From Kitasatospora azatica KCTC 9699 (lineage in GTDB: Bacteria > Actinomycetota > Actinomycetes > Streptomycetales > Streptomycetaceae), in NCBI RefSeq assembly GCF_000744785.1, contig NZ_JQMO01000002.1:558001-622000 (forward strand): DNA of 64,000 nucleotides. Reading direction: 5' to 3'. The notes beneath the pieces are model-generated. The model was not told the origin of the DNA. It searched no databases and saw only the letters and a program-made list of their open reading frames with translations. Shown here piece by piece: positions 8,778-20,131 of this stretch. The first letter of the stretch is position 1. The number at the start of each line of letters is the position of its first letter. The position numbers were made by a program, and so were the translations under genes.

Positions 8778-10574
8778 ATGTCCCCCACCAATCTGAGCCG
8801 CCGTCAACTGATCCGGGCCGCCGCGATCGCCGGGGGCGCCGCGGCCTTCGGCCTGCCCCAGATCATGCTGGCCGACAGCGCCGAGGCGTACACCGTGCCC
8901 TCCAAGATGGCCTGGTGGTATCAGGCGCGCTTCGGCATGTTCATCCACTTCGGGTCCTACAGCAACCTCGGCCACGGCGAGTGGGCGTTCTCCAACGACA
9001 ACTACAACAAGCCCAACTACCAGTCCCAGGTGTCGGCATCGTTCAACCCGACCGCCTTCAACGCCAACACCATCGCCGACCTGGCCCTGAACGCCGGCAT
9101 GAAGTACCTGGTGATCACCGCGAAGCACCACGAGGGCTTCGCGATGTACAACTCGAGCGTGGCGGGCTTCACCGACACCACCGGCACCAAGCGCTACACC
9201 CTGCCCGGCTACACCGCCTACCAGAACGACCCGCTGGCCGCGCTCAAGAGCGCCTGCGACGCCCGCGGCATCAAGTTCGGGTTGTACTACTCGATCATGG
9301 ACTGGAACCACTGGTCCCAGAACATCGACCACTCCACGACCTACACCGACATGGCCTCGATGAGTGCCCGCGCCTCCTACATCAGTGACATGAAGGCCCA
9401 GTTGCAGGAGCTGATCACCAGGTACGACCCCGCGATCCTGTGGTTCGACGGCGACTGGTGCGGCAACCCCGCCACCCCGACCCTCACCGACTGGTGGACC
9501 TCCGCCGACGGGATCGACCTCTACAACTACCTGATCGGCCTCAAGCCCAGCCTGGTCATCAACGAGCGGGTCAAGCGCGACCAGGGCCTCGGCGACTTCG
9601 CCTGCCCGGAGCAGACCGTGCCGGCCGAGCCGCTCGGCCGCCCGTGGGAGACCTGCGCCACCCTGAACGGCGCCTGGGGATACACCTCCTGGGCGGAGAA
9701 CTCCTACCGGTCCGTCAAGACCATCCTCCAGGAGTTCGTCACGGTGGCCTCCCGGGACGGCAACTACCTGCTCAACATCGGCCCCAAGGGCGACGGCACG
9801 CCCACCCCGGGCTCGGTCAGCATCCTCCAGGGGCTCGGCAGCTGGATGGCCGTCAACAGCGACAGCATCTACGGCACCAGCGGCAGCCCGTTCACCGCCG
9901 AGCCGTCCTGGGGCAAGTTCACCAGGAAGTCGGGCAAGCTCTTCGCCCACGTGTTCAACTGGCCGAGCAACGGCACTCTGCAGATCCCGCTGGTCGCCAA
10001 CACGATCAACCGGGTCTACCTGCAGAGCAACCCGTCGGCCTCGCTCTCGTTCTCGGTGAGCGGCGGGAACATCAACGTCTCGGTGCCGACCACCGCCCCC
10101 GACGCCAACGACTCGGTGGTCGTCGTCGACGTCGCCGGGATGCCGGCCGTGGTCGCCGACGGCGTCTACGAGCTGATCTGCGCCCGCAGCGGCAAGGCCC
10201 TGGACAACGGCAACTCGTCCTCGGCCGGCAGCCAGACGATGCAGTGGACCACCAACGGCGGCTCCCCCCAGCGGTGGACCCTGACCGGCCTGGAGGCGGG
10301 CCGGTTCAAGCTGGTGTGCGCCCGCAGCGGCATGGCCCTGGACAACGGGAACAGCACCACCGCGGGCACCGCGGTGGTGCAGCAGCCCGACAACGGCGGC
10401 AACCAGCAGCAGTGGAGCATCCTCGCCCTGGGCGGCGGCATCTACCAGCTCACCAACCGGGTGAGCGGGATGGCCCTGGACAACGGAAACGGCACCGCGG
10501 ACGGCCAGACGGTGGGCCAGTGGACCGTCAACTGGGGCAGCCAGCAGCAGTGGCAGCTGATCAAGGTCGGCTGA
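8778..10574 (+). CDS. Tat-exported GH29 alpha-L-fucosidase with C-terminal ricin-type lectin domain
   Basis: Releases alpha-linked L-fucose from glycans outside the cell (598 residues). The start SRRQLIRAA followed by a hydrophobic stretch is a twin-arginine signal, so export is of the folded protein. RFGMFIHFG and ILWFDGDW (nucleophile Asp) are GH29 signatures. The last ~150 residues hold three beta-trefoil repeats of the type ARSGxALDNGN...QxW, a RICIN/CBM13-like module unrelated in detail to the CBM13 of the xylanase nearby. ATG 8778 is chosen because the Tat motif starts six residues later; the longer in-frame reading from 8724 adds nothing. Its promoter matches the fucose transport promoter, which supports the substrate call. 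Confidence 0.92.
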   Translation: MSPTNLSRRQLIRAAAIAGGAAAFGLPQIMLADSAEAYTVPSKMAWWYQARFGMFIHFGSYSNLGHGEWAFSNDNYNKPNYQSQVSASFNPTAFNANTIADLALNAGMKYLVITAKHHEGFAMYNSSVAGFTDTTGTKRYTLPGYTAYQNDPLAALKSACDARGIKFGLYYSIMDWNHWSQNIDHSTTYTDMASMSARASYISDMKAQLQELITRYDPAILWFDGDWCGNPATPTLTDWWTSADGIDLYNYLIGLKPSLVINERVKRDQGLGDFACPEQTVPAEPLGRPWETCATLNGAWGYTSWAENSYRSVKTILQEFVTVASRDGNYLLNIGPKGDGTPTPGSVSILQGLGSWMAVNSDSIYGTSGSPFTAEPSWGKFTRKSGKLFAHVFNWPSNGTLQIPLVANTINRVYLQSNPSASLSFSVSGGNINVSVPTTAPDANDSVVVVDVAGMPAVVADGVYELICARSGKALDNGNSSSAGSQTMQWTTNGGSPQRWTLTGLEAGRFKLVCARSGMALDNGNSTTAGTAVVQQPDNGGNQQQWSILALGGGIYQLTNRVSGMALDNGNGTADGQTVGQWTVNWGSQQQWQLIKVG

Positions 10575-10582
10575 CCGGCCGC

Positions 10583-10635
10583 AGGAACAAGCGGTAGGGG
10601 GGCGCCCGTCGGGCGCCCCCCTACCGCTTGTTCCT
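10583..10635. terminator. bidirectional terminator with a perfect 25-bp stem
   Basis: A perfect 25-bp inverted repeat with a 3-nt loop (GTC) sits between the convergent fucosidase and membrane-protein genes, 8 nt after the former's stop and 5 nt beyond the latter's. No T-run is present, but stem length and position make bidirectional termination likely. Confidence 0.85.
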
Positions 10636-10640
10636 GTTGT

Positions 10641-11420
10641 TCACCGGCCCGGGACGAACCCGCCCCACACCGAGGCGGGGCCGCCCGGCCCCTGCGCGTC
10701 CACGTGGTAGGCGTCGCCCGCGGCACTGCGCGCGCCGGTGGCGTGGTTGAACTGGGCGGCGAACTCGTACTGCCCGGTCGGCACGGTCCGGCTCGACTTG
10801 AGCACCCAGCGGTAGACCAGCGAGCCGCCGGACGGCTGAACGGTGACGGTGAAGTCCTCGTTCGGCAGGGTGGACCAGCTGCCGGTGCTCTGCACGCCGG
10901 CGGTCAGCGCGACGCGCAGTTCGACCGTCAGCGCCGTGAGCGGCTGGCTGGTCCTGAGGGTGAGGTTGTTCTGCTCCCAGTACACGGTGCTGTGCGCGTC
11001 CACCGAGCCGGCGGACCACAGCGGTCCGTTCTGGAGCTGACCGGCCGCCGACGGAGTCGGGCGCGCGGTGCTCGGGGGCGCGACGGGGGTCGCACCCGCG
11101 GTGCCGGCAGCGGGCGACGGCGGCGTCGAGGCCTCCGACGGGGTCGGCTCGGTCGGCGACGGCGCAGCGGACGTGATGGCGGGGCCAAAGGTCGGCAGCG
11201 TGTGGACGATGCCGGCGACGGCCAGGCCGCCCGTCGCCAGGAGCCCGGCGGTCGCCAGGGCGGCGAGGACGACCCTCCGGCCCGACCTCGCGAGCGGCCG
11301 TGAGCGGTGCCGGACGGCTGGGCCGGCCATGCCGCGCTGGACGCGGGCAAGCATCTGCGCGCGATCCGGCTGATGGGCCTCGGCGGCCTCCCGCAGCCGA
11401 CGGGCGATCTCCTCGTTCAC
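10641..11420 (-). CDS. single-pass membrane protein, candidate sigma-factor partner with extracellular beta domain
   Basis: Protein of 259 residues of unknown function. N-terminal ~50 residues are helical and charged (NEEIARRLREAAEAH...RAQMLARVQRG), then one transmembrane helix (about 55-78), a Pro/Thr/Ser-rich linker and a ~110-residue extracellular domain rich in Trp, Tyr and beta strand patterns. The GTG start overlaps the stop of the sigma-factor gene (GTGA, 11417-11420), so the two are translationally coupled. This layout resembles anti-sigma factors or regulators that sense an outside ligand, but no zinc-binding ZAS motif (HxxxCxxC) is visible. GTG 11420 has AGGAAGGAGGA upstream. An ordinary secreted-domain protein cannot be excluded. 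Confidence 0.6.
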   Translation of the reverse strand: MNEEIARRLREAAEAHQPDRAQMLARVQRGMAGPAVRHRSRPLARSGRRVVLAALATAGLLATGGLAVAGIVHTLPTFGPAITSAAPSPTEPTPSEASTPPSPAAGTAGATPVAPPSTARPTPSAAGQLQNGPLWSAGSVDAHSTVYWEQNNLTLRTSQPLTALTVELRVALTAGVQSTGSWSTLPNEDFTVTVQPSGGSLVYRWVLKSSRTVPTGQYEFAAQFNHATGARSAAGDAYHVDAQGPGGPASVWGGFVPGR

Positions 11421-11947
11421 TGCTTCCTCCTTCCTGTCACCAAGTCGCCTACCGCTCGAGCGCCAAGTATTCCTTGCAGCTCGGCCATTCCCCTCGAGGT
11501 CTGGCTCTTCACCGTTCCGACGGATATCCCGAGCGCCGCAGCGGTCTCCTTCTCCGACAGGTCGAAGGCGTGCCGCAGCACCACGCAGGCCCGTTTGCGG
11601 AACGGGAGCCGGGCGAGCGCCGTGCGGACGTCCAGCACGGCCGCCGTGTCCGGCCCTTCCACCGACCCGGGCCCCCGGAACCAGAACAGTGAGACCCGGC
11701 GGCGCTCGCGCATCGCAGCGCGGATCCGTTCGCGCGCCATGTTGGCCACCACGCCGCGGGCGTAGGCGAGCGGGTGATCGGCCTTCCGCAACCGGTCCCA
11801 GCGCTGCCACAGGGCGATCATCGCGTCGGCGGCGAGGTCGTCGGCCGCATCGGGCTCACCGGTCAAGAGGTTCGCGAACCTGGCCAGTTCGGCGTAATGA
11901 CGTTCGAAGAAGTCGTGGAACTCCGCGGACGTGTCAGCGAGGAACAT
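11417..11947 (-). CDS. SigE-family ECF RNA polymerase sigma factor
   Basis: Small sigma factor of 176 residues. Region 2 is FHDFFERHYAELARFANLL...DLAADAMIALWQRWDRL; region 4 is ALARLPFRKRACVVLRHAF...GISVGTVKSQTSRGM with its helix-turn-helix. It matches the SigE family common in streptomycetes. It is the first gene of a coupled pair with the membrane protein and follows the expansin-like gene in the same direction. A sequence close to the arabinose operator lies 27 nt before the ATG (11974-11987). Its target promoters are unknown. Confidence 0.88.
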   Translation of the reverse strand: MFLADTSAEFHDFFERHYAELARFANLLTGEPDAADDLAADAMIALWQRWDRLRKADHPLAYARGVVANMARERIRAAMRERRRVSLFWFRGPGSVEGPDTAAVLDVRTALARLPFRKRACVVLRHAFDLSEKETAAALGISVGTVKSQTSRGMAELQGILGARAVGDLVTGRRKQ

Positions 11948-11973
11948 CTCCCTCGGTCGTCCTCTCCCTACAT

Positions 11974-11987
11974 TGTGCACGTTAACA
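11974..11987 (-). promoter_or_regulatory. LacI-type operator-like site before the sigma factor gene
   Basis: TGTGCACGTTAACA matches the araB-side operator TGTGAGCGTTAACA at 12 of 14 positions. No convincing -35/-10 pair can be placed with the spacing seen in the arabinose promoters, so binding by the same repressor is only a possibility. Confidence 0.35.
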
Positions 11988-12033
11988 AGAGGGCGCAGCA
12001 TAACAAGCCCCGACGGCGGATCCGGACGGCGGT

Positions 12034-12052
12034 CGCCCCGTTTTGCGGGGCG
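12034..12052 (-). terminator. hairpin after the expansin-like gene
   Basis: CGCCCCG and its complement form a 7-bp stem with a 5-nt loop (TTTTG on the plus strand), 23 nt beyond the expansin stop codon. It separates that gene from the sigma-factor gene. Confidence 0.55.
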
Positions 12053-12075
12053 GTAGCCGCAGGTCGGCGGGCTGG

Positions 12076-13107
12076 TCAATGCCGGGCGAACTGGACTGAG
12101 GTCGACTGCACGACATCGGGTTGGACGCTGGTGTTGTCGACGGTCAGTTGCTCGCCGTAGATGTCGGTGATCCGGATCGACCCGCCGCACCCCGTACCGT
12201 CGGCGGAGAGGAAGTAGTTGTAGTCGGTCCGCGGCAGTTGCCGCCAGCTGCCGCCGGCCTGGACCTCCAGCGTCGCGATCGGGTTCCGGTGACCGATCGC
12301 CTGGATACCGCACCACCACTTGCTGGAGCCGGGCTTGTAGCGGACCGAGAGCGGGCCCACCGACTCGGGGCTCAGCAGGGTCCACGTGATCGCCAGCCGG
12401 CCCACCGAGAGGTCGGCGAGCTTGGCGAAGGCCTGCTGGCTGAGGTCGAGCTGGCCCACTGCGCAGGGCAGCGGGCAGACGTTGACGATCCGGACCGTGA
12501 GCGAGGCCCCGTTGGAAGCGTGGATCTGCACGTACGCCCCGCACGCCCGGGACACCTCGTAGTCGGTGAAGTTCATCGCCGCGACCATCATGTCCCCGCC
12601 GGTCGGGCCGAACGAGCAGGCGCCGTTGCCGTCGGCGGCGTCGTACGCCGTCGCGACGCCCGGGTAGCTGACCCCGGGCTTGATCCGGCCGGCCGAGGGC
12701 GCCACCGCGGTCGCCGCGCGCGTCGCGCTGGCGGTCGTCGACGGCGTGGCACTGGCGGTCGCCGACGGCGTCGCACTGGCCTTGCCGGAGCGCGACGGAC
12801 TGGCCGAACCCGCCGGCGACGAGCTCGCCGACGACGCAGAGGCCGAGGCGGACGATGATGCGCTGGGCTGCCCGGACGCACTCGTGCCGGTGGCCGCCGC
12901 GGATCCGGAAACCGGCGGCAGGCTGGTCACGGCAGCGCTGGCGGGGGCGTCGACCACCCGCCCGGCCTCGGCGCTGTTCCCGCTGCCCGGGCCCAGGGTC
13001 AGGAACACCAGTACCCCGATGGCCAGCAGCGCCAGGGGAATGCCCGCGATCAGCGCGCGCCTGCGCCACGGTTGCTGCGCGGCGTGTCTCGTTGCCTTCA
13101 TGCCCAT
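12076..13107 (-). CDS. bacterial expansin-like protein (DPBB + CBM63-like)
   Basis: Secreted or membrane-tethered protein of 343 residues that probably loosens cellulose networks without hydrolysis. A basic N-terminus and hydrophobic helix (about 17-38) are followed by a long Ser/Ala/Thr-rich linker to about residue 140. The double-psi beta-barrel holds TAYDAADGNGACSF and QLDLSQQAFAKLAD, where the first Asp corresponds to the essential Asp82 of Bacillus EXLX1. The C-terminal domain has SKWWCGIQAIGHRNPIATLEV, DYNYF and ITDIYG, as in CBM63. The lack of a clear cleavage site means it could stay anchored by its N-terminal helix. It precedes the sigma factor in the same direction. Confidence 0.85.
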   Translation of the reverse strand: MGMKATRHAAQQPWRRRALIAGIPLALLAIGVLVFLTLGPGSGNSAEAGRVVDAPASAAVTSLPPVSGSAAATGTSASGQPSASSSASASASSASSSPAGSASPSRSGKASATPSATASATPSTTASATRAATAVAPSAGRIKPGVSYPGVATAYDAADGNGACSFGPTGGDMMVAAMNFTDYEVSRACGAYVQIHASNGASLTVRIVNVCPLPCAVGQLDLSQQAFAKLADLSVGRLAITWTLLSPESVGPLSVRYKPGSSKWWCGIQAIGHRNPIATLEVQAGGSWRQLPRTDYNYFLSADGTGCGGSIRITDIYGEQLTVDNTSVQPDVVQSTSVQFARH

Positions 13108-13204
13108 CCATCCGGTCCGTCGATTCGACAGTTCGCCCCCCAGTTGCCGCCGGTCCGGGATTGGTTGCCGCCCGCGGAAAACTTTTTTTCGACGGCATGG
13201 ATGT

Positions 13205-13247
13205 GGGGCCCGGCTCCGGGGTGTGTGTCCTCCCGGGGCCGGGCCCC
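13205..13247 (-). terminator. 16-bp hairpin terminator after the GH10 xylanase
   Basis: GGGGCCCGGCTCCGGG pairs with 13232-13247 over 16 bp (one G-T wobble) across an 11-nt loop, about 70 nt beyond the xylanase stop. Between them, imperfect copies of the gene's last codons (GTCAGCCGAGGGT) recur at about 13287 and 13301, suggesting small local duplications. Confidence 0.7.
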
Positions 13248-13317
13248 TGCTGTGCGTGCTCAGCCCGTGTGCGGGCTCAGCGGGATGTCGGCCGAGGGTG
13301 GGTCAGCCGACGGTCGG

Positions 13318-16738
<3,421 letters not shown>

Positions 16739-16759
16739 GGCTGACCCACTGAACCCCAT

Positions 16760-16787
16760 GGGGGCCTGGTCCCGAGACCAGGCCCCC
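16760..16787 (+). terminator. hairpin terminator after GH54
   Basis: Perfect 12-bp stem (GGGGGCCTGGTC) with a CCGA loop, 21 nt after the GH54 stop. Confidence 0.8.
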
Positions 16788-16962
16788 ACACCCACACCCA
16801 CCCGCTCAGCGGTATCGGGCTGCCGATCAACCGGCGGCAGGGATGTCAGGATGTTGGCGCCACGTGCGTCTGCCCGCATCCGGGACGGGCTGCCGGGCCC
16901 GACCCACGGAGCACTCCGCTTCGACGAAGGGTCAGCATCACCACCCCTTCCAGGAGCAGATT

Positions 16963-18219
16963 CTGAACACGTTCGTCGCGGAAGTCCTGTCGGTCGGCCT
17001 GCTGGTACTGGTCCTGGTCTGCGCGGTGGTGCGGCCGTGGGGCTGGCCCGAGGCGGTGGTCGCGGTCCCGGCGGCGGGGCTGGCGATCGGCGCCGGCGCG
17101 ATCTCGCCGGCCCACGCGGCAGCCGAGGCCGCTCGGCTCGGCCCGGTCATCGGCTTCCTCGCCGCGGTCCTGGTGCTCGCCCAACTCTGCGACGACGAGG
17201 GCCTGTTCCACGCGTGCGGCGCGTGGATGGCGCGCACCGCGGCGGGGCGGCCCCGCCGACTCCTGGTACAGGTGTTCGTGGTCGCCTCGGTGATCACGGC
17301 GGTGCTCAGCCTGGACGCCACCGTGGTCCTGCTCACCCCGGTGGTGTTCGCCACCGCCGCCCGCCTCGGGGCCAGGCCGAAGCCCCACCTCTACGCGTGC
17401 ACGCACCTGTCGAACACCGCCTCGCTGCTGCTGCCGGTGTCCAACCTCACCAACCTGCTGGCATTCGCGGCCAGCGGGCTGGCGTTCACCCGGTTCGCCG
17501 CACTGATGGCACTGCCCTGGCTCGTCGCGATCGCGGTCGAGTACGTGTTGCTGCGCCGGTTCTTCGCGGCAGACCTGGACGCGGGCGCCGAGGTCCCGGC
17601 GACCGCGACGGAGCCGGAACTGCCGCTGTTCGCCCTGGTCACCGTCGCCGGCACGCTCGCCGGGTTCGTTCTCGCCTCGGCGGTCGGCATCGACCCGGCC
17701 TGGGCCGCGCTGGCCGGCGCCCTGGTGCTGGCCGTCCGCGCCCTGGCCCGGCGGCGGACCACCCCGACGGCGATCCTCCGCTCGGCCGCGCTGCCGTTCC
17801 TGGCCTTCGTGCTGGCGCTCGGCGTCGTCGTGCGCGCGGTGGTCGACAACGGGCTGTTGTCCGCGCTCGGACACCTCGTCCCGCACGGCACTGCGCTGCC
17901 CGCCCTGCTGGGCACCGCTGCGCTCGCCGCCGTTCTCGCGAACGTGATCAACAATCTGCCCGCCACCCTCGTCCTGCTGCCGCTGACCGCGCCGGCCGGC
18001 CCGGGCGCGGTGCTGGCGGTGCTGCTCGGGGTGAACATCGGGCCCAACCTCACCTACGCCGGTTCCCTGGCCACCCTGCTCTGGCGGCGCATCGTCCGGG
18101 AGCACGACACCGACGTCGGGCTGGCCGAGTTCACCCGCCTCGGGCTGCTCGTCGTACCGGCGGCGCTGGCCCTGGCCGTGGTAGCACTGTGGGGATCGTT
18201 GCGGATCGTCGGAGGGTGA
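16963..18219 (+). CDS. ArsB/SLC13-like permease (ion transporter superfamily), probable CTG start
   Basis: Integral membrane protein of about 418 residues with 10-12 hydrophobic segments, related to arsenite/anion permeases annotated as ArsB in streptomycetes. LSLDATVVLLTPVVFATA and NVINNLPATLVLLPL are the paired signature loops of the family. No ArsR, ArsC or ATPase lies nearby, so a role in arsenite export is not supported by context. Start: homologous sequence begins at NTFVAEVL, where AGGAG sits 6 nt before a CTG (16963); an upstream in-frame ATG at 16843 would add 40 residues of unlikely composition. Four nt separate it from the stress-protein gene. Confidence 0.75.
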   Translation: MNTFVAEVLSVGLLVLVLVCAVVRPWGWPEAVVAVPAAGLAIGAGAISPAHAAAEAARLGPVIGFLAAVLVLAQLCDDEGLFHACGAWMARTAAGRPRRLLVQVFVVASVITAVLSLDATVVLLTPVVFATAARLGARPKPHLYACTHLSNTASLLLPVSNLTNLLAFAASGLAFTRFAALMALPWLVAIAVEYVLLRRFFAADLDAGAEVPATATEPELPLFALVTVAGTLAGFVLASAVGIDPAWAALAGALVLAVRALARRRTTPTAILRSAALPFLAFVLALGVVVRAVVDNGLLSALGHLVPHGTALPALLGTAALAAVLANVINNLPATLVLLPLTAPAGPGAVLAVLLGVNIGPNLTYAGSLATLLWRRIVREHDTDVGLAEFTRLGLLVVPAALALAVVALWGSLRIVGG

Positions 18220-18223
18220 TGCC

Positions 18224-18745
18224 GTGTCAGTCGTCGTCTGGATCACCGAGGGCACCTGGCCCGCCTGTGTCGACGCCGCCCGCACCCACGCGCCGCAGGA
18301 CGCCGAGATCGTCCTGTTGCACGTCACGGGCACCGAGGTGCCCGGAGTCGCGCACGCCGCCTTCGCGGGACTGCTGGGACGCGGCCACCCCAGGGGGCGG
18401 CACCCGACCGACGGCTGGGGAAGCGACCCGGGTGACCGGCTCGAGGACCTGGCCGCGGCCTCCGCCCACCAGCTGCTCGACGCCGCCGCCGACCGCCTGG
18501 GACGCTCCTGCGTCCGCCTGGAACGGACCGGCCGGACCGAGCACGAGGTCGTGGCCGCGGCTGCCGGAGCGGAGCTGCTGGTCCTCGCGCGCGACGGTGA
18601 CCGCACCCACCTGGGGCCCCACAGTCTGGGTCCCGCAAGCCGGTTCGTCGTCGACCACGCTCCCTGCCCCGTCCTGCTGGTCTGGCCCGGGCCGGCACCG
18701 GCGACTGCCGCGGCCCCGCCACCGCACCCGCCGCGGCGCGGGTAA
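18224..18745 (+). CDS. universal stress protein, UspA family
   Basis: Single-domain Usp of 173 residues. IVLLHVTG after the first strand and the C-terminal HLGPHSLGPASRFVVDHAPCPVLLV fit the ATP-binding Usp signature. GGAGGG precedes the GTG at 18224, and the 4-nt gap indicates an operon with the permease. The Pro-rich tail is dispensable for the fold. Its partner is unknown; Usp domains often regulate adjacent transporters, which is inference here. Confidence 0.8.
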   Translation: MSVVVWITEGTWPACVDAARTHAPQDAEIVLLHVTGTEVPGVAHAAFAGLLGRGHPRGRHPTDGWGSDPGDRLEDLAAASAHQLLDAAADRLGRSCVRLERTGRTEHEVVAAAAGAELLVLARDGDRTHLGPHSLGPASRFVVDHAPCPVLLVWPGPAPATAAAPPPHPPRRG

Positions 18746-18829
18746 CACCACTGTGCGCGCTGCCGGATGGCGCCGAGCCGCCCCGGCGGCTGCCCTGCGC
18801 CTCCGGGACGGCTGGTCGTTGGCCCGCGC

Positions 18830-20113
18830 TCAGTGACCGCGGTTGAAGGTGAGCGCCGGGTTGGCGTTCCGCACCAGGGTCAGGGCCTGATCGGGCCACC
18901 AGGTGCCGGCCGGCGGGTCGACGATGCCGTACTCGGGGTCGACCGTTGCGCCGGGGACGTTGCGGTTGCACTGACCGTCGGACTGGCCGACGGTCTTGAT
19001 CCACAGGTAGGCGTCCACCAGGGGTGTGCCGGTGTCGGCCGTGGGCCGGTCACCGATGCCGCGGCCGGGCGGGTTGCACCAGGTCTGCGGATCGCCGGTG
19101 TACTTGCCGGCCGGCGGGGTCCAGCCGCCCTGCCCGTCGCGGCTGGTGTCGACCACGAAGTGGGCGAGTTCGCCCGCCGGCGGGGTGCCGACGTTCTGCT
19201 GGAACCACTGGTCGGTCCAGTGCCAGGTGCTGGGGTCGTCCGCGTTGACGGAGTCCCCCGGCAGGCCGTCGTTGGGGGCCGCCGGGGAGTAGTACTGGCT
19301 CGCGCACCAGTCCGTGTGCCCGTGCGCGGCCGCCGGGCCCTTGGTGGCGTACCACAGGCAGTTCGACACCCAGGTGCCGTAGTGGTCGGACCGGCCGGTG
19401 GCGAAGAAGTTGGACACGTTCAGCGAGAAGCCCTGGGTGTTCTCGACCCCCGCCTGCAGCAGGCGCTGTGCCATGGTGCCCACGCTCTGCCAGTGGCTGT
19501 TGCCCGCGTCCAGGTACACGGTCGTGTTCGGCTGCTGCTCCAGGACGCTGACGGCGTACCGCAGATCGGCGATCCGTCCGGCCGTGAGCGCCCCGGTGGG
19601 GTCGGTGCTCGGGGAGCAGTCGGAGGGCAGGTTGGCCAGGGCGTCGGGTTCGAGGACCACCAGTGCCCGGCTGCGGCCGATGCCGTGCGCCAGCCCCGCG
19701 ATCCAGGCTCGGTAGTCCGCGTCGGACTGCGCGCCCCCGCTGGAGTACTGGGAGCAGTCCCGCAGCGGGATGTCGTACGCGACCAGGACCGGAACGGTCC
19801 CGGTGCGGGCAGCGCTCCGGACCAGCGAATGCGCCTGGTCGGCCACCTGGTCCGGGGTGCCGTCGGTGAACCAGTGGGCCTCGGGCCAGCTGGCGAGCTC
19901 GGCCATCGCGGTGGCGCCGGTGAAGTCGTGGTGCAGCAGGTCGTTGACCGCCTGCTTCGCCGCGTCGCTGTGCGGGTCCACGTAGAACCGGGTACCGGCC
20001 GGCAGTGTGTGGCCGGTACCGACCTCGGCCTGGGCCTGGGCCGGGACGGCGACTGCCGCCAGCAGGGCCGCGATGCCGATGGGCACCAACGAGCGTGGGA
20101 TGCGCGGACTCAC
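18830..20113 (-). CDS. secreted GH6 cellulase (second gene of a GH6 pair)
   Basis: Cellulase of 427 residues with a Sec signal (MSPRIPRSLVP, hydrophobic core, PAQAQAE) and no carbohydrate-binding module. GH6 landmarks are RFYVDPHS, AYDIPLRDCSQY (catalytic acid Asp region), VVLEPDAL, YLDAGNSHW and CNPPGRGIG. Extra loops near the C-terminus (WHWTDQWFQQNVG) resemble the tunnel-covering loops of GH6 exoglucanases, so cellobiohydrolase activity is plausible. Its ATG is 18 nt after the stop of the other GH6 gene, so they form an operon. Confidence 0.9.
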   Translation of the reverse strand: MSPRIPRSLVPIGIAALLAAVAVPAQAQAEVGTGHTLPAGTRFYVDPHSDAAKQAVNDLLHHDFTGATAMAELASWPEAHWFTDGTPDQVADQAHSLVRSAARTGTVPVLVAYDIPLRDCSQYSSGGAQSDADYRAWIAGLAHGIGRSRALVVLEPDALANLPSDCSPSTDPTGALTAGRIADLRYAVSVLEQQPNTTVYLDAGNSHWQSVGTMAQRLLQAGVENTQGFSLNVSNFFATGRSDHYGTWVSNCLWYATKGPAAAHGHTDWCASQYYSPAAPNDGLPGDSVNADDPSTWHWTDQWFQQNVGTPPAGELAHFVVDTSRDGQGGWTPPAGKYTGDPQTWCNPPGRGIGDRPTADTGTPLVDAYLWIKTVGQSDGQCNRNVPGATVDPEYGIVDPPAGTWWPDQALTLVRNANPALTFNRGH

Positions 20114-20131
20114 GTGGGTCTCCTCCTGCTC

